Below, piece by piece: positions 55,901 to 63,903 of a stretch of 64,000 bases of DNA. Location: the NCBI GenBank assembly GCA_905221615.1, contig CAJNDT010004546.1, positions 303,501-367,500 on the forward strand. The letters are read 5' to 3'. The translations under genes and the position numbers were made by a program. The notes under the pieces were generated by a model, which saw only the letters and a list, made by a program, of their open reading frames with translations, searched no databases and was not told where the DNA came from. The stretch comes from Symbiodinium sp. CCMP2592 (lineage: Eukaryota; Sar; Dinophyceae; Suessiales; Symbiodiniaceae). Position 1 is the stretch's first letter. Each line of letters starts with the position of its first letter.

Positions 55901-56569
55901 GCGGAGGCGGATCTGCGTGTCCACCCGATTGTCGATAACTTGCATGGAGGAAGATGAGTACGCCCACTCGTTGGTGGGGTGCAGGAAGTAGACCTCCCCG
56001 GAGATCATGTAGATGGGTTCGTCGGGCCCCGGCTGCCCCAGCTGCCGGAGCACGGACTCCTTGACGTTGCGGGCGACCTGCGCCTCGCTCCAGGCGTCGT
56101 TCTGGCGGGACAGCCCCATCTCCAGAGCAGTCACCGGCAGGTAGTCATGGCGCTCGTATGGGGTGCCGTTCCGGCGGCGGCCCCGGATGATCACGGGCAC
56201 ATGAGCCAGCCACTCCGTGAATTTGTCCTTGAAGAAGGCCTTGCCCAATTTGGTGACATGGTACTGGCCGTTGGCCTGGAGGGAGCGCACGAGCTTTCGA
56301 GCGCCCCCCCTGGTGAGGATGTAGTCGTTGGGCCCGTCCCGAATGAGAGGCTGGGACTCGTCGAACTGACGGCTCGGCGGGCGCCGCCCGGTGATGCTGT
56401 GGTAGAACTGCCCGGCTCGGGTCAGCTGGCCGTTCGGGCGACTCAGAAGTACGGACTGCAGGCGGTTATCCCTCAGAGGCAGAAGCTGCGAGCCTTGCGC
56501 TGAGATCCGTGGTCTGGCCCCAGCGTCGGCTGCATGTCGTATCGCTTCGCGTTGTTGCATCCACGACAT
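52998..56569 (-). CDS. HNH / B-family-polymerase-like / SF1 helicase replication protein (frameshift near C-terminus)
   Basis: Start taken at ATG 56569 (MSWMQQREAIRH), because the open frame further upstream only translates the terminal repeat. Residues 1-470 match no family I recognise. Residues about 485-535 are an HNH nuclease (MCKLCGAPIG, EIDHVIPVAQ, LCLECHRTKT). Residues about 650-810 resemble the palm of a B-family DNA polymerase: GPGWYAKPVCAYL, KLAINSLVGLFAR (motif B-like) and YLKCIKTDCLVM where DTDS is usual. Residues about 855-1135 are an SF1 helicase: LLLKGFPGTGKTFQAKR, WLVIEELTQLD, LLIGDFRQLPAV and HELSERWRF. The main frame stops at 53162, but motifs V-VI continue in another frame to 52998 (ITYASVQGLTL, HLYMGCSRAT). 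One indel near 53.19 kb therefore breaks the gene. Confidence 0.72.
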
Positions 56570-56629
56570 GATTTCTGGGAGCCCAGAAAAAAATTCTCGG
56601 CTTCCGAACGAGAGTCTGGCATCGAGGCC

Positions 56630-56870
56630 AAAAAAAAATCTCCAGCCCCGAGCCCCCCGAAAACCCATCAATTCCATCAATTCCATCAATCGCTTCCTCG
56701 CGGCGCGAACAGCTCTCCGAGAGTCCGAAAACGGGCTCGAGCGCATCTCGCGAGCTTTCCGTTTACGTCGGAGGCGTTGATATGGTCAAAACAGGCACTT
56801 CTGGGCATCAAAACCAGGCGACTCGCCACGATTGATGGGAATTGATATTTCCCCGGCCGAAACATCAATC
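56630..56870 (-). repeat. 242-bp terminal repeat, copy 2 (right end of unit A, inverted)
   Basis: Reads on the minus strand GATTGATGTTTCGG to GGAGATTTTTTTTT and lies 61 bases upstream of the replication gene start. The ends are conserved, while the middle differs more than between copies 1 and 3. Similarity with copy 1 continues inward through CCTCGATGCCAG. Confidence 0.88.
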
Positions 56871-56902
56871 CCTGTTCGCGCGCCTCGAAGCCCGGAGAAC
56901 GC

Positions 56903-57144
56903 GATTGATATTTTGGTTTGGGAAATATCAATTCCCATCAATCACCGCTTTCGAGTCGGTCTGGCTAACTTGTATTGCCATTTCCTGGTCTCTCATAGCC
57001 GAAGAGCGCTGCATGTTTTCGGCAAATGGCCTTTCGGGTCGATATCAGTCGTTCCGGCACTGTTTTCAATCCAGAGGAGCCGATTGATGGAATTGATGGA
57101 ATTGATGGTTTTTTTGGGCCGTCTCGGCTGGCAGATTTTTTTTT
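56903..57144 (+). repeat. 242-bp terminal repeat, copy 3 (left end of unit B)
   Basis: Same length and orientation as copy 1, from GATTGATATTTT to GGCTGGCAGATTTTTTTTT. It faces away from copy 2 across a 32-base spacer, so the two form a large divergent palindrome. Confidence 0.9.
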
Positions 57145-57164
57145 GGCGAGACTCTCCGGGCAGA

Positions 57165-57731
57165 TCAGAAGGGGCACCGCTGGGGCTCCTCCTCCTTCAG
57201 CATGAGATCCGTGACCTCCACCAAGAGGCCGCACTGGCCGCTCATCATCCAGACCTGCCGGAGCTCGGCGCGCACCTTGCACTCCCGGCTGGTCAGGTCC
57301 CCGGGCTCATGCAGCGGCCCTCCCTGGGCGTCCCACAGGCGCACCTGGTCCAGGCACACTTTCAATTTGATGAAGCTGTTGCCTCGGGCGGAGGTCTTCA
57401 GGCAAGAGACGAAGCGGCTCTCCGTGTCCTGCGTGGTGAGCATGCGGCCGAAGAGCTTCGGGTCCGCCATGGAGCGGCTGGCCAGCTGGGCCACCAGGGC
57501 CTTCTCGAAGCCGGCCAGCTCCTCCTTCGCCGCCTCATTGGGCTCCAGGCACAGGGGCAGCCTCCTGGCGTCCTCGCCGTTGTAGGCCGTGGGGTGCCAC
57601 AGAATCCGGATCCAGTCGCACTGCCAGACCGCCGGGCCGCCGTCCTCCGCACACACCGGGAAGTACTTGCCGCCCTTCGGGTTCGCTAACAGGTCGCCGA
57701 GCTTGATCGCCATGCTTGGCTTGCTGCTCAT
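57165..57731 (-). CDS. Small viral protein, possible ssDNA-binding type
   Basis: 188 residues from ATG 57731 (MSSKPSMAIKLGDLLANPKG). The frame is open further upstream but crosses the intergenic region, so this start is preferred. The second half, SFIKLKVCLDQVRLWDAQGG with QVWMMSGQCGLLVEVTDLML, has the alternating strand pattern and single Trp positions seen in OB-fold-like proteins of large DNA viruses. It is transcribed away from the small membrane protein gene. The assignment is a resemblance only. Confidence 0.45.
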   Translation of the reverse strand: MSSKPSMAIKLGDLLANPKGGKYFPVCAEDGGPAVWQCDWIRILWHPTAYNGEDARRLPLCLEPNEAAKEELAGFEKALVAQLASRSMADPKLFGRMLTTQDTESRFVSCLKTSARGNSFIKLKVCLDQVRLWDAQGGPLHEPGDLTSRECKVRAELRQVWMMSGQCGLLVEVTDLMLKEEEPQRCPF

Positions 57732-57759
57732 CCTCCCTTTTCTCCCCCCAATAAAAAAA
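57732..57759. promoter_or_regulatory. Divergent intergenic promoter region
   Basis: Only 28 bases separate the divergent starts at 57731 (minus) and 57760 (plus). They contain CCCAATAAAAAAA and a CT-rich run. Both genes must share control sequence here. Confidence 0.4.
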
Positions 57760-57939
57760 ATGCCGCCGGCTGAACGCACCTTCTCCCCCATGTTGCCGGG
57801 GGAGTGCCTGTGCGCAACCGTAGCCCTGGTGGGGGTCTTCGTGGCCCTGTGGCTCCTGTCCTGCCCTGGTGCGCCGCCGCCCGGCCACCACCACCCCATG
57901 CGGCTGCGGGGGCCGTGGCACGAGGGGAACATCACGTAA
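57760..57939 (+). CDS. Small membrane protein
   Basis: 59 residues (MPPAERTFSPMLPGE...), with one hydrophobic segment at about residues 19-37 (ATVALVGVFVALWLLSC) followed by a His/Pro/Arg-rich tail. Single-span small proteins are common in Polinton-like viruses and virophages. Its stop codon TAA forms part of a TAAATG motif. Short length keeps confidence moderate. Confidence 0.5.
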   Translation: MPPAERTFSPMLPGECLCATVALVGVFVALWLLSCPGAPPPGHHHPMRLRGPWHEGNIT

Positions 57940-57976
57940 ATGTGCTACGAGTGCTACAGGGCGCTTTGGTTAAATG
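57937..57976 (+). promoter_or_regulatory. TAAATG start motifs before the packaging ATPase
   Basis: TAAATG occurs at 57937-57942 and again at 57971-57976, where its ATG starts the ATPase. The same six bases start the genes at 60732 and 63907. Confidence 0.5.
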
Positions 57977-58783
57977 GGAAAGGTGAAGCTCTTTCCGAGC
58001 GCAAGCTACGACGTCAAGCAGCCGCGAGATCAGGTGGTCTGCAGGACGCCCTCGAACGGCATCCTCTGCGCGCCGTCCGCATCCGGGAAGACCGTTCTCC
58101 TCGTGTCAATGATACTGGAGCAATACAGGGGCTGCTTCGAGCGCGTGTACATCCTGAGCCCGAGCATTGACATGGACCCCCAGTGGGAGCCCGTTAAGGA
58201 GTACATTCGTAAAGACCTGGGAGTCAACACGGACCGCGAGCAGTGCTGGTGGGACGACTGGGACGAAGCTGCGCTCAGGCAAATCCTGGCCCAGCAGAAG
58301 AAGATCACCCAGCAGTCGAAGCAACTGGGCATGAAGAAGCTCTACCAGGTCCTGATCGTGATCGACGATCACGCGGATAACCCGGCCGTGCACCGCAAAA
58401 CCGGTGATGGGATCCTGGACACTCTTTTTATTAGAGGGCGACACTACTGCATCAGCACCTGGGTGTCGACACAGAAGCTGCGGCTCATGAGCAGCGCCGT
58501 GCGCGTCAACACCATGTTCTATTGCGTCTTTCGCTTGCGCAACCAGCTTGAGTTGGATGCTCTGGCGGAGGAACTGAGCGCAATGCTCCCGAAGGACGTT
58601 TTGTACGGCATGTATCAGGAGGCCACCAGGGAGAAGTACAGCTTCTGGTACGTCGATATGCGAAAGCCAAAAGAGGACATGTTTTGGGTGCGCTTCGATC
58701 GCAAATTCCTCGTAAACGATGGGGAACCTGCTGAGCCAAGTGGTGGGCAAGCTCCTGGGGGGCGGCCCGATCTGCGACAGTGA
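57974..58783 (+). CDS. DNA-packaging ATPase (FtsK/HerA type, A32-like)
   Basis: 269 residues. This ATPase would drive viral DNA into the preformed capsid. Walker A is GILCAPSASGKTVLL at about residues 28-42. The Walker B strand is YQVLIVIDDHADN, with two Asp. A downstream IRGRHYCISTWVSTQKLRLM matches the sensor/Arg region of viral genome-packaging ATPases. Length is typical for Polinton-like viruses and virophages. The start follows a TAAATG motif. The 3' end overlaps the next gene by 65 bases, which suggests tight packing of the genome. Confidence 0.88.
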   Translation: MGKVKLFPSASYDVKQPRDQVVCRTPSNGILCAPSASGKTVLLVSMILEQYRGCFERVYILSPSIDMDPQWEPVKEYIRKDLGVNTDREQCWWDDWDEAALRQILAQQKKITQQSKQLGMKKLYQVLIVIDDHADNPAVHRKTGDGILDTLFIRGRHYCISTWVSTQKLRLMSSAVRVNTMFYCVFRLRNQLELDALAEELSAMLPKDVLYGMYQEATREKYSFWYVDMRKPKEDMFWVRFDRKFLVNDGEPAEPSGGQAPGGRPDLRQ

Positions 58784-59675
58784 GTGCTCGAACATCCACT
58801 GCTGCTCGAGCTCGCAACGGGTCGTGGACCCCAGGTGGCCCTACCCGGAACGGGTGCGGCAGGTCAGCGAGTCCTCCGACAAGTCGACGGGGCGGAGCTT
58901 GTTCCGCCGTAGAAGAAAGATGAGCTGTTCCATCTACGTGGACTCCCGGAAGCGCACTGCGGGGGACGACAGCAGCTTCACGTACGACCTGGGGGAGACC
59001 CTGCACCTTCAATCCGGCGCCAAGCTCTCGATCTTCAAGTTTCGCGTGGCCGACGCCTTCCTGTCCACGGACAGGGGCCAATACCTGTTCTGGCGGGACA
59101 CCGCCCTGGGCACCCTGAACTGGGCCACGCTCCCGGTCGGGGCCTACACGGGGGCGCGGCTGGCCGCCTGGATCAGTAGCAACTACGCCTCGGCGACCTA
59201 TGTCCCAGAAACGAACGAGATCGGCGTCGCGTTTGATGGGAACAGGGTCGTGCTCAACGACCAGGAGCTCCGGGAGCTCTTCCCCGACGCCGCGAGCTAC
59301 CCCGCGGGCGCCACGCCCAGCCGGCCGCTCTCAATCAACCACCTGTTAGGCCCCAGCTTCATCGACGGCGCGCTCCAGATCTTCACGTTTGTGACGATGG
59401 CGCCCTACAATGAATTATACCTGCGCTGCTCCACGCTGGCCACCGCGGCCGACATCAAGGGACAGCTGGGTTCCGACATTTTATGCAAAGCAATCATCGA
59501 CAAAGGCGTCGGGCATATCATGCAAACGAGAACAGACGAGGGGCATTTCGTGAAATTACACGGCCCGATTACCCTGCGCACTTTGCGGTTTCGCTTGACA
59601 GATGTAGACGGCAACACGGTTAATACTCGCGGAACTAGCGTTTCTTTTTGCGTGTTCCTTGAATTCGAAAACTAA
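58719..59675 (+). CDS. Penton-type minor capsid protein
   Basis: 318 residues from ATG 58719. A second start at 58921 (MSCSIYVDSRKRTAGDDSSF) would give 251 residues and resembles where penton proteins of this group begin. The extra N-terminus MGNLLSQVVGKLLGGG could be myristoylated or be a separate peptide. The core has jelly-roll-like strands: LHLQSGAKLSIFKFRVADAF, TLPVGAYTGARLAAWI, FTFVTMAPYNELYLRC. It ends with the characteristic DEGHFVKLHGPITLRTLRFR and VSFCVFLEFEN. It would form the vertex capsomers. It lies between ATPase and major capsid gene, as in many Polinton-like viruses. Confidence 0.78.
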   Translation: MGNLLSQVVGKLLGGGPICDSECSNIHCCSSSQRVVDPRWPYPERVRQVSESSDKSTGRSLFRRRRKMSCSIYVDSRKRTAGDDSSFTYDLGETLHLQSGAKLSIFKFRVADAFLSTDRGQYLFWRDTALGTLNWATLPVGAYTGARLAAWISSNYASATYVPETNEIGVAFDGNRVVLNDQELRELFPDAASYPAGATPSRPLSINHLLGPSFIDGALQIFTFVTMAPYNELYLRCSTLATAADIKGQLGSDILCKAIIDKGVGHIMQTRTDEGHFVKLHGPITLRTLRFRLTDVDGNTVNTRGTSVSFCVFLEFEN

Positions 59676-59693
59676 TATGTTTATTCATAGGAA

Positions 59694-60128
59694 ATGGCCG
59701 AGAATGCGGAGCCGTCGGCTCCCAACCCTGCAGAGCTTGCTTCAGAGCCTGCGCCAGAGCCTTCGCCAGAGCCTGCGGCAGCTGCAGAGCAGCCTGCTCC
59801 GCAACCCGTGCCCGCACCGGTGGCCGAGCCCCCCGCCCCCAAGCGCCGAGGCCGTCCGCCCGGCTCCAAAAACAAACCGAAACCGCCCAAGACGGTGCCC
59901 GCCGAAGAGGCCGTCCCAGCACAAGCTCCCGAGCGTGCTCCCACCGATCCTCCTCCAACGCGAGCAGTTCCTGCGGAGCCGCAGCCCGAGCCCGCGCAGC
60001 CGTTGGAGGCTCCGCAGCCCCCCGCAGAGCCTGTGAGGATGACACCAGCACAGGAGCGTGCCCTCCGCTACATGCAGCGCCAAGATCGATACATGGAACT
60101 GCTTGCACGAAACACTCATGAACTGTAA
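59694..60128 (+). CDS. Pro/Glu/Ala-rich protein with AT-hook
   Basis: 144 residues. Most of the chain is Pro/Ala/Glu low complexity. Residues about 51-66, KRRGRPPGSKNKPKPP, form an AT-hook (RGRP core in a basic context) that binds the minor groove of AT-rich DNA. The last 30 residues (TPAQERALRYMQRQDRYMEL) are helical. It may condense viral DNA in the particle. The adenovirus core-protein comparison is only an analogy. Confidence 0.65.
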   Translation: MAENAEPSAPNPAELASEPAPEPSPEPAAAAEQPAPQPVPAPVAEPPAPKRRGRPPGSKNKPKPPKTVPAEEAVPAQAPERAPTDPPPTRAVPAEPQPEPAQPLEAPQPPAEPVRMTPAQERALRYMQRQDRYMELLARNTHEL

Positions 60129-60135
60129 AGGAACG

Positions 60136-60465
60136 ATGATGCCCCTCGAGCGGCGGAACGAACCCTTCATGCTTCGGCAGTTCCACAAGATGTATCCCAG
60201 CTATAACATCAATCCCCTTCTCCGGAGAAGGCACCAGCAGCTCGTCGAGGCGCAGGCCTTCAACGAGTGGCTCTCCAACCGCCGGTTGCGGCAGGAAGGC
60301 GAGACCTACGCCGACGAGCTCGGTCGCATGACTGAGGCGGTCAACCGCCGCATCCCGCAACTGCGCTATGCCCCGGCGGAGCGCCAGGGCGTTCACAGGA
60401 TGGCAAGGGACGTGGCCGCAGGTAGAAACACCAGCGACTCCCAAGTGTATGGCGGGCTATTGTGA
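60136..60465 (+). CDS. Small basic viral protein, unrecognised
   Basis: 109 residues from ATG 60136 (a second ATG follows directly). Sequence such as MLRQFHKMYPSYNINPLLRR and NEWLSNRRLRQEGETYADEL is helical and Arg-rich. The frame is open upstream, but the preferred start lies just after the preceding gene's stop. Its stop overlaps the next start. Probably a virion or DNA-binding protein, by context only. Confidence 0.5.
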   Translation: MMPLERRNEPFMLRQFHKMYPSYNINPLLRRRHQQLVEAQAFNEWLSNRRLRQEGETYADELGRMTEAVNRRIPQLRYAPAERQGVHRMARDVAAGRNTSDSQVYGGLL

Positions 60466-60763
60466 GATGAAGCTGGATCTGCAGCTCGCGAAGCGCGACG
60501 GCATGTGGCTGCTGGAAAACCCCGAGGCGGAGATCCCGCTGGCCTACGACCACGAGCTGGCCGACGAGGACGGCCAGGAAATCCTGCGGCTGCTGGGTCG
60601 GCGGTGGGCCCGGCCCCAAAGGGTCCTGGTGCGCTACGACCCAGAGACCAAGACGGTGCTCAGCTACCTGTGCGAGATCGTCCAGCGGGCTTCCGAGCGC
60701 AGCTACCTGGGCAAGCGCGGCCTTCACATAAATGTACGCGAGCCTGGCGGAGCAAGCTTCTGA
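60466..60763 (+). CDS. Small viral protein, unrecognised
   Basis: About 98 residues from MKLDLQLAKRDGMWLL. It contains RRWARPQRVLVRYDPETKTV and LSYLCEIVQRASERS, a mixed alpha/beta pattern. It overlaps the upstream stop by a base or so and the downstream gene by 32 bases. An earlier ATG at 60449 in the same frame would add six residues. Function not recognised. Confidence 0.5.
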
Positions 60764-61211
60764 GAGCGACTGGAGCCAAGAGGAAAGGGACCAGTGGTAC
60801 AAGGAGCGCCCAAAAGACGAGGAGTACTACCGCATCCAGCGGGAGCTCCTCCAAAAGGGCCTGACCCGCAAGGCCAAGCTCGTGAAGCTCCCGCCGCACC
60901 AGGAGGGCGAGCCGGGATTGTGGGCCATCGGCCTCGAGGGCGCCTCGCCCCTGAAGCTCCCGACGGCCGAGCAGCACCCGCTGCACGTCAGCCTGGCTTT
61001 TGACGACGAGCTCTCCGAGGAGCAGCTCCAAGCCCTGCAGGACGAGTGGGGCTTGGAGCGCGAGACGACCCTGCGCTTCCACAAGTTCACGAGCGGCGGC
61101 AGCGGCGAGCTCTCCCTGAAGTCGGACCCCGTGGCCAACTCGGACAGCGTCTGGAAGGCCCGGGAGAATAGCTACTATGGCCAGCGACGGCCGCTGCACA
61201 TCAGCTTCTAA
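60732..61211 (+). CDS. 2H-phosphoesterase-like small protein
   Basis: 159 residues starting at a TAAATG motif. An acidic, Trp/Tyr-rich N-terminus is followed by HPLHVSLAFDDELSEEQLQA, later TTLRFHKFTSGG, and the chain ends QRRPLHISF. The two HxS motifs (HVS and HIS), about 70 residues apart, match the paired H-x-[S/T]-h motifs of 2H phosphoesterases, which cut 2',3'-cyclic phosphates or 2'-5' linkages. The second motif being at the very C-terminus is unusual. It may be a remnant or a different fold, so this is a hint, not an assignment. Confidence 0.4.
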   Translation: MYASLAEQASESDWSQEERDQWYKERPKDEEYYRIQRELLQKGLTRKAKLVKLPPHQEGEPGLWAIGLEGASPLKLPTAEQHPLHVSLAFDDELSEEQLQALQDEWGLERETTLRFHKFTSGGSGELSLKSDPVANSDSVWKARENSYYGQRRPLHISF

Positions 61212-61218
61212 GTAAAAC

Positions 61219-62565
61219 ATGGAGGAGCGCAGAAGCAATGGCTTCCGCGTCAAGCCCAGCTTTGGTCAGGTCCTCGGCTACATAGCTGAGGGCGAGCCCC
61301 TCGACATTCCCCTTCCCAGCCGCCAGGCGAGCATCTACACATCCAGTCACTTCTACCTGGATGATTACCCCAATGCTCCGGAGCCCATCTCCGACGCACC
61401 GATGCCGCACACCACAATCAATCCGGCGGCCGCCTTCGAGACAGCGGACGAAGGTTACAGCGGTACTCCGTTTCCCCGCCCGCCAAGAGAGTTCACCAGG
61501 CCCTCCTTCCTGCCCGACTCCGACGACGGAGGCAGGGATCCAGGGCAGGCCCTGCGCAACGACGGGCTCGATGCACCGAGGCCGCCGACGCTCGGAGGCC
61601 GCATGAGGGAGTCGGGCATTCAAGCCGCGGAAGCGATCATCGCCGGAGGGGCTGCGGGCGCCGCGGCGGCGACCCGAAGCGTGGCCGAGAACCAGACCTT
61701 CAACATTTTGCGGGGAGGAGGCGACTGGCTCGACAGAACCCTCAGGATCCCCAGGAGGCCGCCGGGACTGGCGCCGCCCCCGGACGAGGTTGCCCCGCCT
61801 CAAATCATCGGGAGGCCCAGCGAGGTGGAGCCCCTGCTCGAGCGAGCCGGGCAGAGAGCCGCGGAGGTGGAGCGGGCGGCCGCCCAAGACATCGAGGCTT
61901 TTGCGTCGCAGCAGGTGGCGGAGGCAGAAGCGGCGGAAGGCTTCGCTGCTACGGCGGAGGCTGCGGCGAGCGCTGCCGAAGCAGCAACCGCGGCGGAAGC
62001 GGGTGGAGGAGCTCTTGCGCTCCTGGGCGAGGGAGCCCTGGCAGCGGCGGGGACGGTGGGCGCGGCGACGGGAGGGTTGGCGGTGGCTGCTGCAGGTGCA
62101 GCCTTGGTCGGAACCGCATGGGCCATCGAGGGAGGCTTGAACGCGGCCTCCGCCCTCACGGGCTGGGGAGCGGCCACGGGCGGCGGCACGGACTCAGACG
62201 CCTCGCGGCCGAGCCAAACCACGGACCTTGCGACCCTGAACGGCATGCAGGCGGGCGCCGTCGACCACTACTTCATCCAGGAGCAGCGCCGGCAGCAGCC
62301 CGCGCGGCGACCCCAGGTCTTCCCGCTCAGCGACACCGACGAGGAGCCGCGCCCCCAGCCGCAGCAACGCATCGTCGCACGACCGGCGCGCCGGTCCAGG
62401 GCCCAGGCCCAAACCCCTTTTGGCCTCAACAACATCCCGATCCCTGTGTCTTCCGGCAGCGACCGCTCCCGCGTCAGCCGGCAGTCCCGCGGCGACCGGG
62501 GACCCCTCGGGACCCAGCCGTCCTTCGACGCCCTTCGCCAGGCGAGCGAACCGGAAGCTGCGTAA
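61219..62565 (+). CDS. Ala-rich putative virion protein with hydrophobic region
   Basis: 448 residues. The N-terminus is MEERRSNGFRVKPSFGQVLGY. Residues about 205-260 are a long Ala/Glu helix. Residues about 270-310 (GALAAAGTVGAATGGLAVAA...) are a Gly/Ala hydrophobic stretch that could insert in membranes. The tail is Arg/Pro/Ser-rich. Position directly before the major capsid gene, amphipathic and hydrophobic parts, and a basic tail recall internal or membrane-active virion proteins of related viruses. No conserved domain is visible. Confidence 0.5.
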   Translation: MEERRSNGFRVKPSFGQVLGYIAEGEPLDIPLPSRQASIYTSSHFYLDDYPNAPEPISDAPMPHTTINPAAAFETADEGYSGTPFPRPPREFTRPSFLPDSDDGGRDPGQALRNDGLDAPRPPTLGGRMRESGIQAAEAIIAGGAAGAAAATRSVAENQTFNILRGGGDWLDRTLRIPRRPPGLAPPPDEVAPPQIIGRPSEVEPLLERAGQRAAEVERAAAQDIEAFASQQVAEAEAAEGFAATAEAAASAAEAATAAEAGGGALALLGEGALAAAGTVGAATGGLAVAAAGAALVGTAWAIEGGLNAASALTGWGAATGGGTDSDASRPSQTTDLATLNGMQAGAVDHYFIQEQRRQQPARRPQVFPLSDTDEEPRPQPQQRIVARPARRSRAQAQTPFGLNNIPIPVSSGSDRSRVSRQSRGDRGPLGTQPSFDALRQASEPEAA

Positions 62566-62579
62566 GTATGTAAAGAGAG

Positions 62580-63809
62580 ATGGAGCAGGTTACGCAAGCC
62601 GTCAGCGACGAGCTCGTGGCCTCGCTCGACTACAAGCTGGCCACGGGCAACACCAATTACATTCAGAGTCGCAAGAGCGTGCAGTACTTTCCGTCGTCTT
62701 TGAGCACTTTTACGCCGAGCACGTCGCGGGTGTGTCGTATACCGATCACAAGCGGGACCGATTTCGTTGATCCTACATCGATTAAGCTGGCCTTCACCTT
62801 CCGGAACACGGACGGCTCCAGCGACATGCTCTGCGGCTCGCCGGACCCCTCGTGTTTCATCGAAAGGGTCCAGCTCTTCGCCAACGGGCAACGGGTGGAA
62901 GACATCAGCTACTACGGGCGCAGTTGCTTCATGTATTCGCTACTGAAGCCGTCCGACTGGTGGACGGAGCTGCACTGGGAGGGCCTCCCGGTGGACGCCG
63001 GCGGCTGGGCGCAGCCGGTGCAGCCAGGACAAAAGCGCGATGTGCTCATGCACCCGCACCTTCTGGGCATGTTCAACTGCGGGAAACTATTACCAAGTCA
63101 ATTAAATCTCGTCCTGGAGATAGAGTTCGCTGAACCCGAGATGGCCATGCGCGCCGGCGTGGGCTCCAGCCTGTCGTATCAGATCGAGAACGTGCACCTT
63201 TTGGCCGACCAGGTGACCCTTGATAGTGCCCTCCGGGAGAGCTTCGAGCGCATATTGTTGTCCAACAGATCGCTGATTTTCAGCTTCCCGAGCCTCCACG
63301 TGCAGCAGTCCTCGATCCCGGCGGGCTCGACGAGCTACAATATCACCGTCGCGAGAGCGTTTACCAAGATGCTGGGAGCCTTTGTGCACTTCAACAAGAC
63401 CGGGGAGAACCACGTTTCCAACTTCGAGTACCCCGGAGAGGCCTTCCCGAACGTCTCGGCGGCCACGGTCATGGAGGGCCAGCTGCAGCTCGGGGCCATG
63501 CAATTCCCCAGAAACAGTGTCAAAAGCATCGCCGAATACCACCACTTCCTCGCGATCATGGCGGGCACTTATGACTCAAAACTGAGAAATATGCGCCTCC
63601 CGAACTATGATAACACGCACTTCATTGCCGCGTTCCCCACGGAGCGTGTACCCAAGCACCCCACCAGCGGTTTGTCGACGCGCTCCGGCGACCTGTGCCG
63701 CTTCACCTTCAAGCAAATGCTCGCGGACCGCGTGGACCAGTGCTTCGTTGGCCTCGTATCGCTCCAAATTTGCACTCTTTCAGGCTCCGGCGTCTCAGTC
63801 CTCGACTGA
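62580..63809 (+). CDS. Major capsid protein, double jelly-roll type
   Basis: 409 residues, starting MEQVTQAVSDELVASLDYKL. Features shared by capsid proteins of Polinton-like viruses: the N-terminal RVCRIPITSGTDFVDPTSIK and KLAFTFRNTDGSS, FIERVQLFANGQRVEDISYY early in the first roll, PHLLGMFNCGKLLPSQLNLVLE at the middle, SYQIENVHLLADQVTLDSAL before the second roll, and SYNITVARAFTKMLGAFVHF with KSIAEYHHFLAIM near the end. It would form the pseudo-hexameric trimers of the icosahedral shell. The frame is intact over the expected length, following the Ala-rich protein by 14 bases. Confidence 0.85.
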   Translation: MEQVTQAVSDELVASLDYKLATGNTNYIQSRKSVQYFPSSLSTFTPSTSRVCRIPITSGTDFVDPTSIKLAFTFRNTDGSSDMLCGSPDPSCFIERVQLFANGQRVEDISYYGRSCFMYSLLKPSDWWTELHWEGLPVDAGGWAQPVQPGQKRDVLMHPHLLGMFNCGKLLPSQLNLVLEIEFAEPEMAMRAGVGSSLSYQIENVHLLADQVTLDSALRESFERILLSNRSLIFSFPSLHVQQSSIPAGSTSYNITVARAFTKMLGAFVHFNKTGENHVSNFEYPGEAFPNVSAATVMEGQLQLGAMQFPRNSVKSIAEYHHFLAIMAGTYDSKLRNMRLPNYDNTHFIAAFPTERVPKHPTSGLSTRSGDLCRFTFKQMLADRVDQCFVGLVSLQICTLSGSGVSVLD

Positions 63810-63903
63810 TGATATTGGCGTTTTGAGCGATTTGTTTCACCTTTTTTGCCCTCTTCGAACACCGCTAGCCTGGACCGGCGGCGCAGAGCCCGGGGGCACT
63901 AGA
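63810..63903. other. Short intergenic region after the capsid gene
   Basis: 94 bases with a T-rich run (CACCTTTTTTGCCC) soon after the capsid stop, which may help end transcription. No gene. Confidence 0.35.

Larger units (their letters stand above)
51987..56870 (-). mobile_element. Viral unit A: terminal-repeat-bounded replication module
   Basis: 4,884 bp bounded by inverted copies of one 242-bp repeat (51987-52228 forward, 56630-56870 reverse). Inside, on the minus strand, is one long replication gene (52998-56569), followed by about 85-bp tandem repeats and about 450 bases without genes. A third copy of the repeat (56903-57144) opens the neighbouring capsid unit 32 bases away. No clear target duplication was found and no integrase or transposase lies in unit A. 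Confidence 0.75.

Noticed and set aside
56570..56746. Longer start of the replication protein at 56746
   Set aside because: This part only translates the terminal repeat (LMELMELMGF from GATTGATGGAATTGATGG), so the ATG at 56569 is preferred.
57940..58170. 76-codon ORF starting at the first TAAATG
   Set aside because: It lies almost fully within the packaging ATPase in another frame and has no recognisable feature. The ATPase ATG 34 bases later is preferred.
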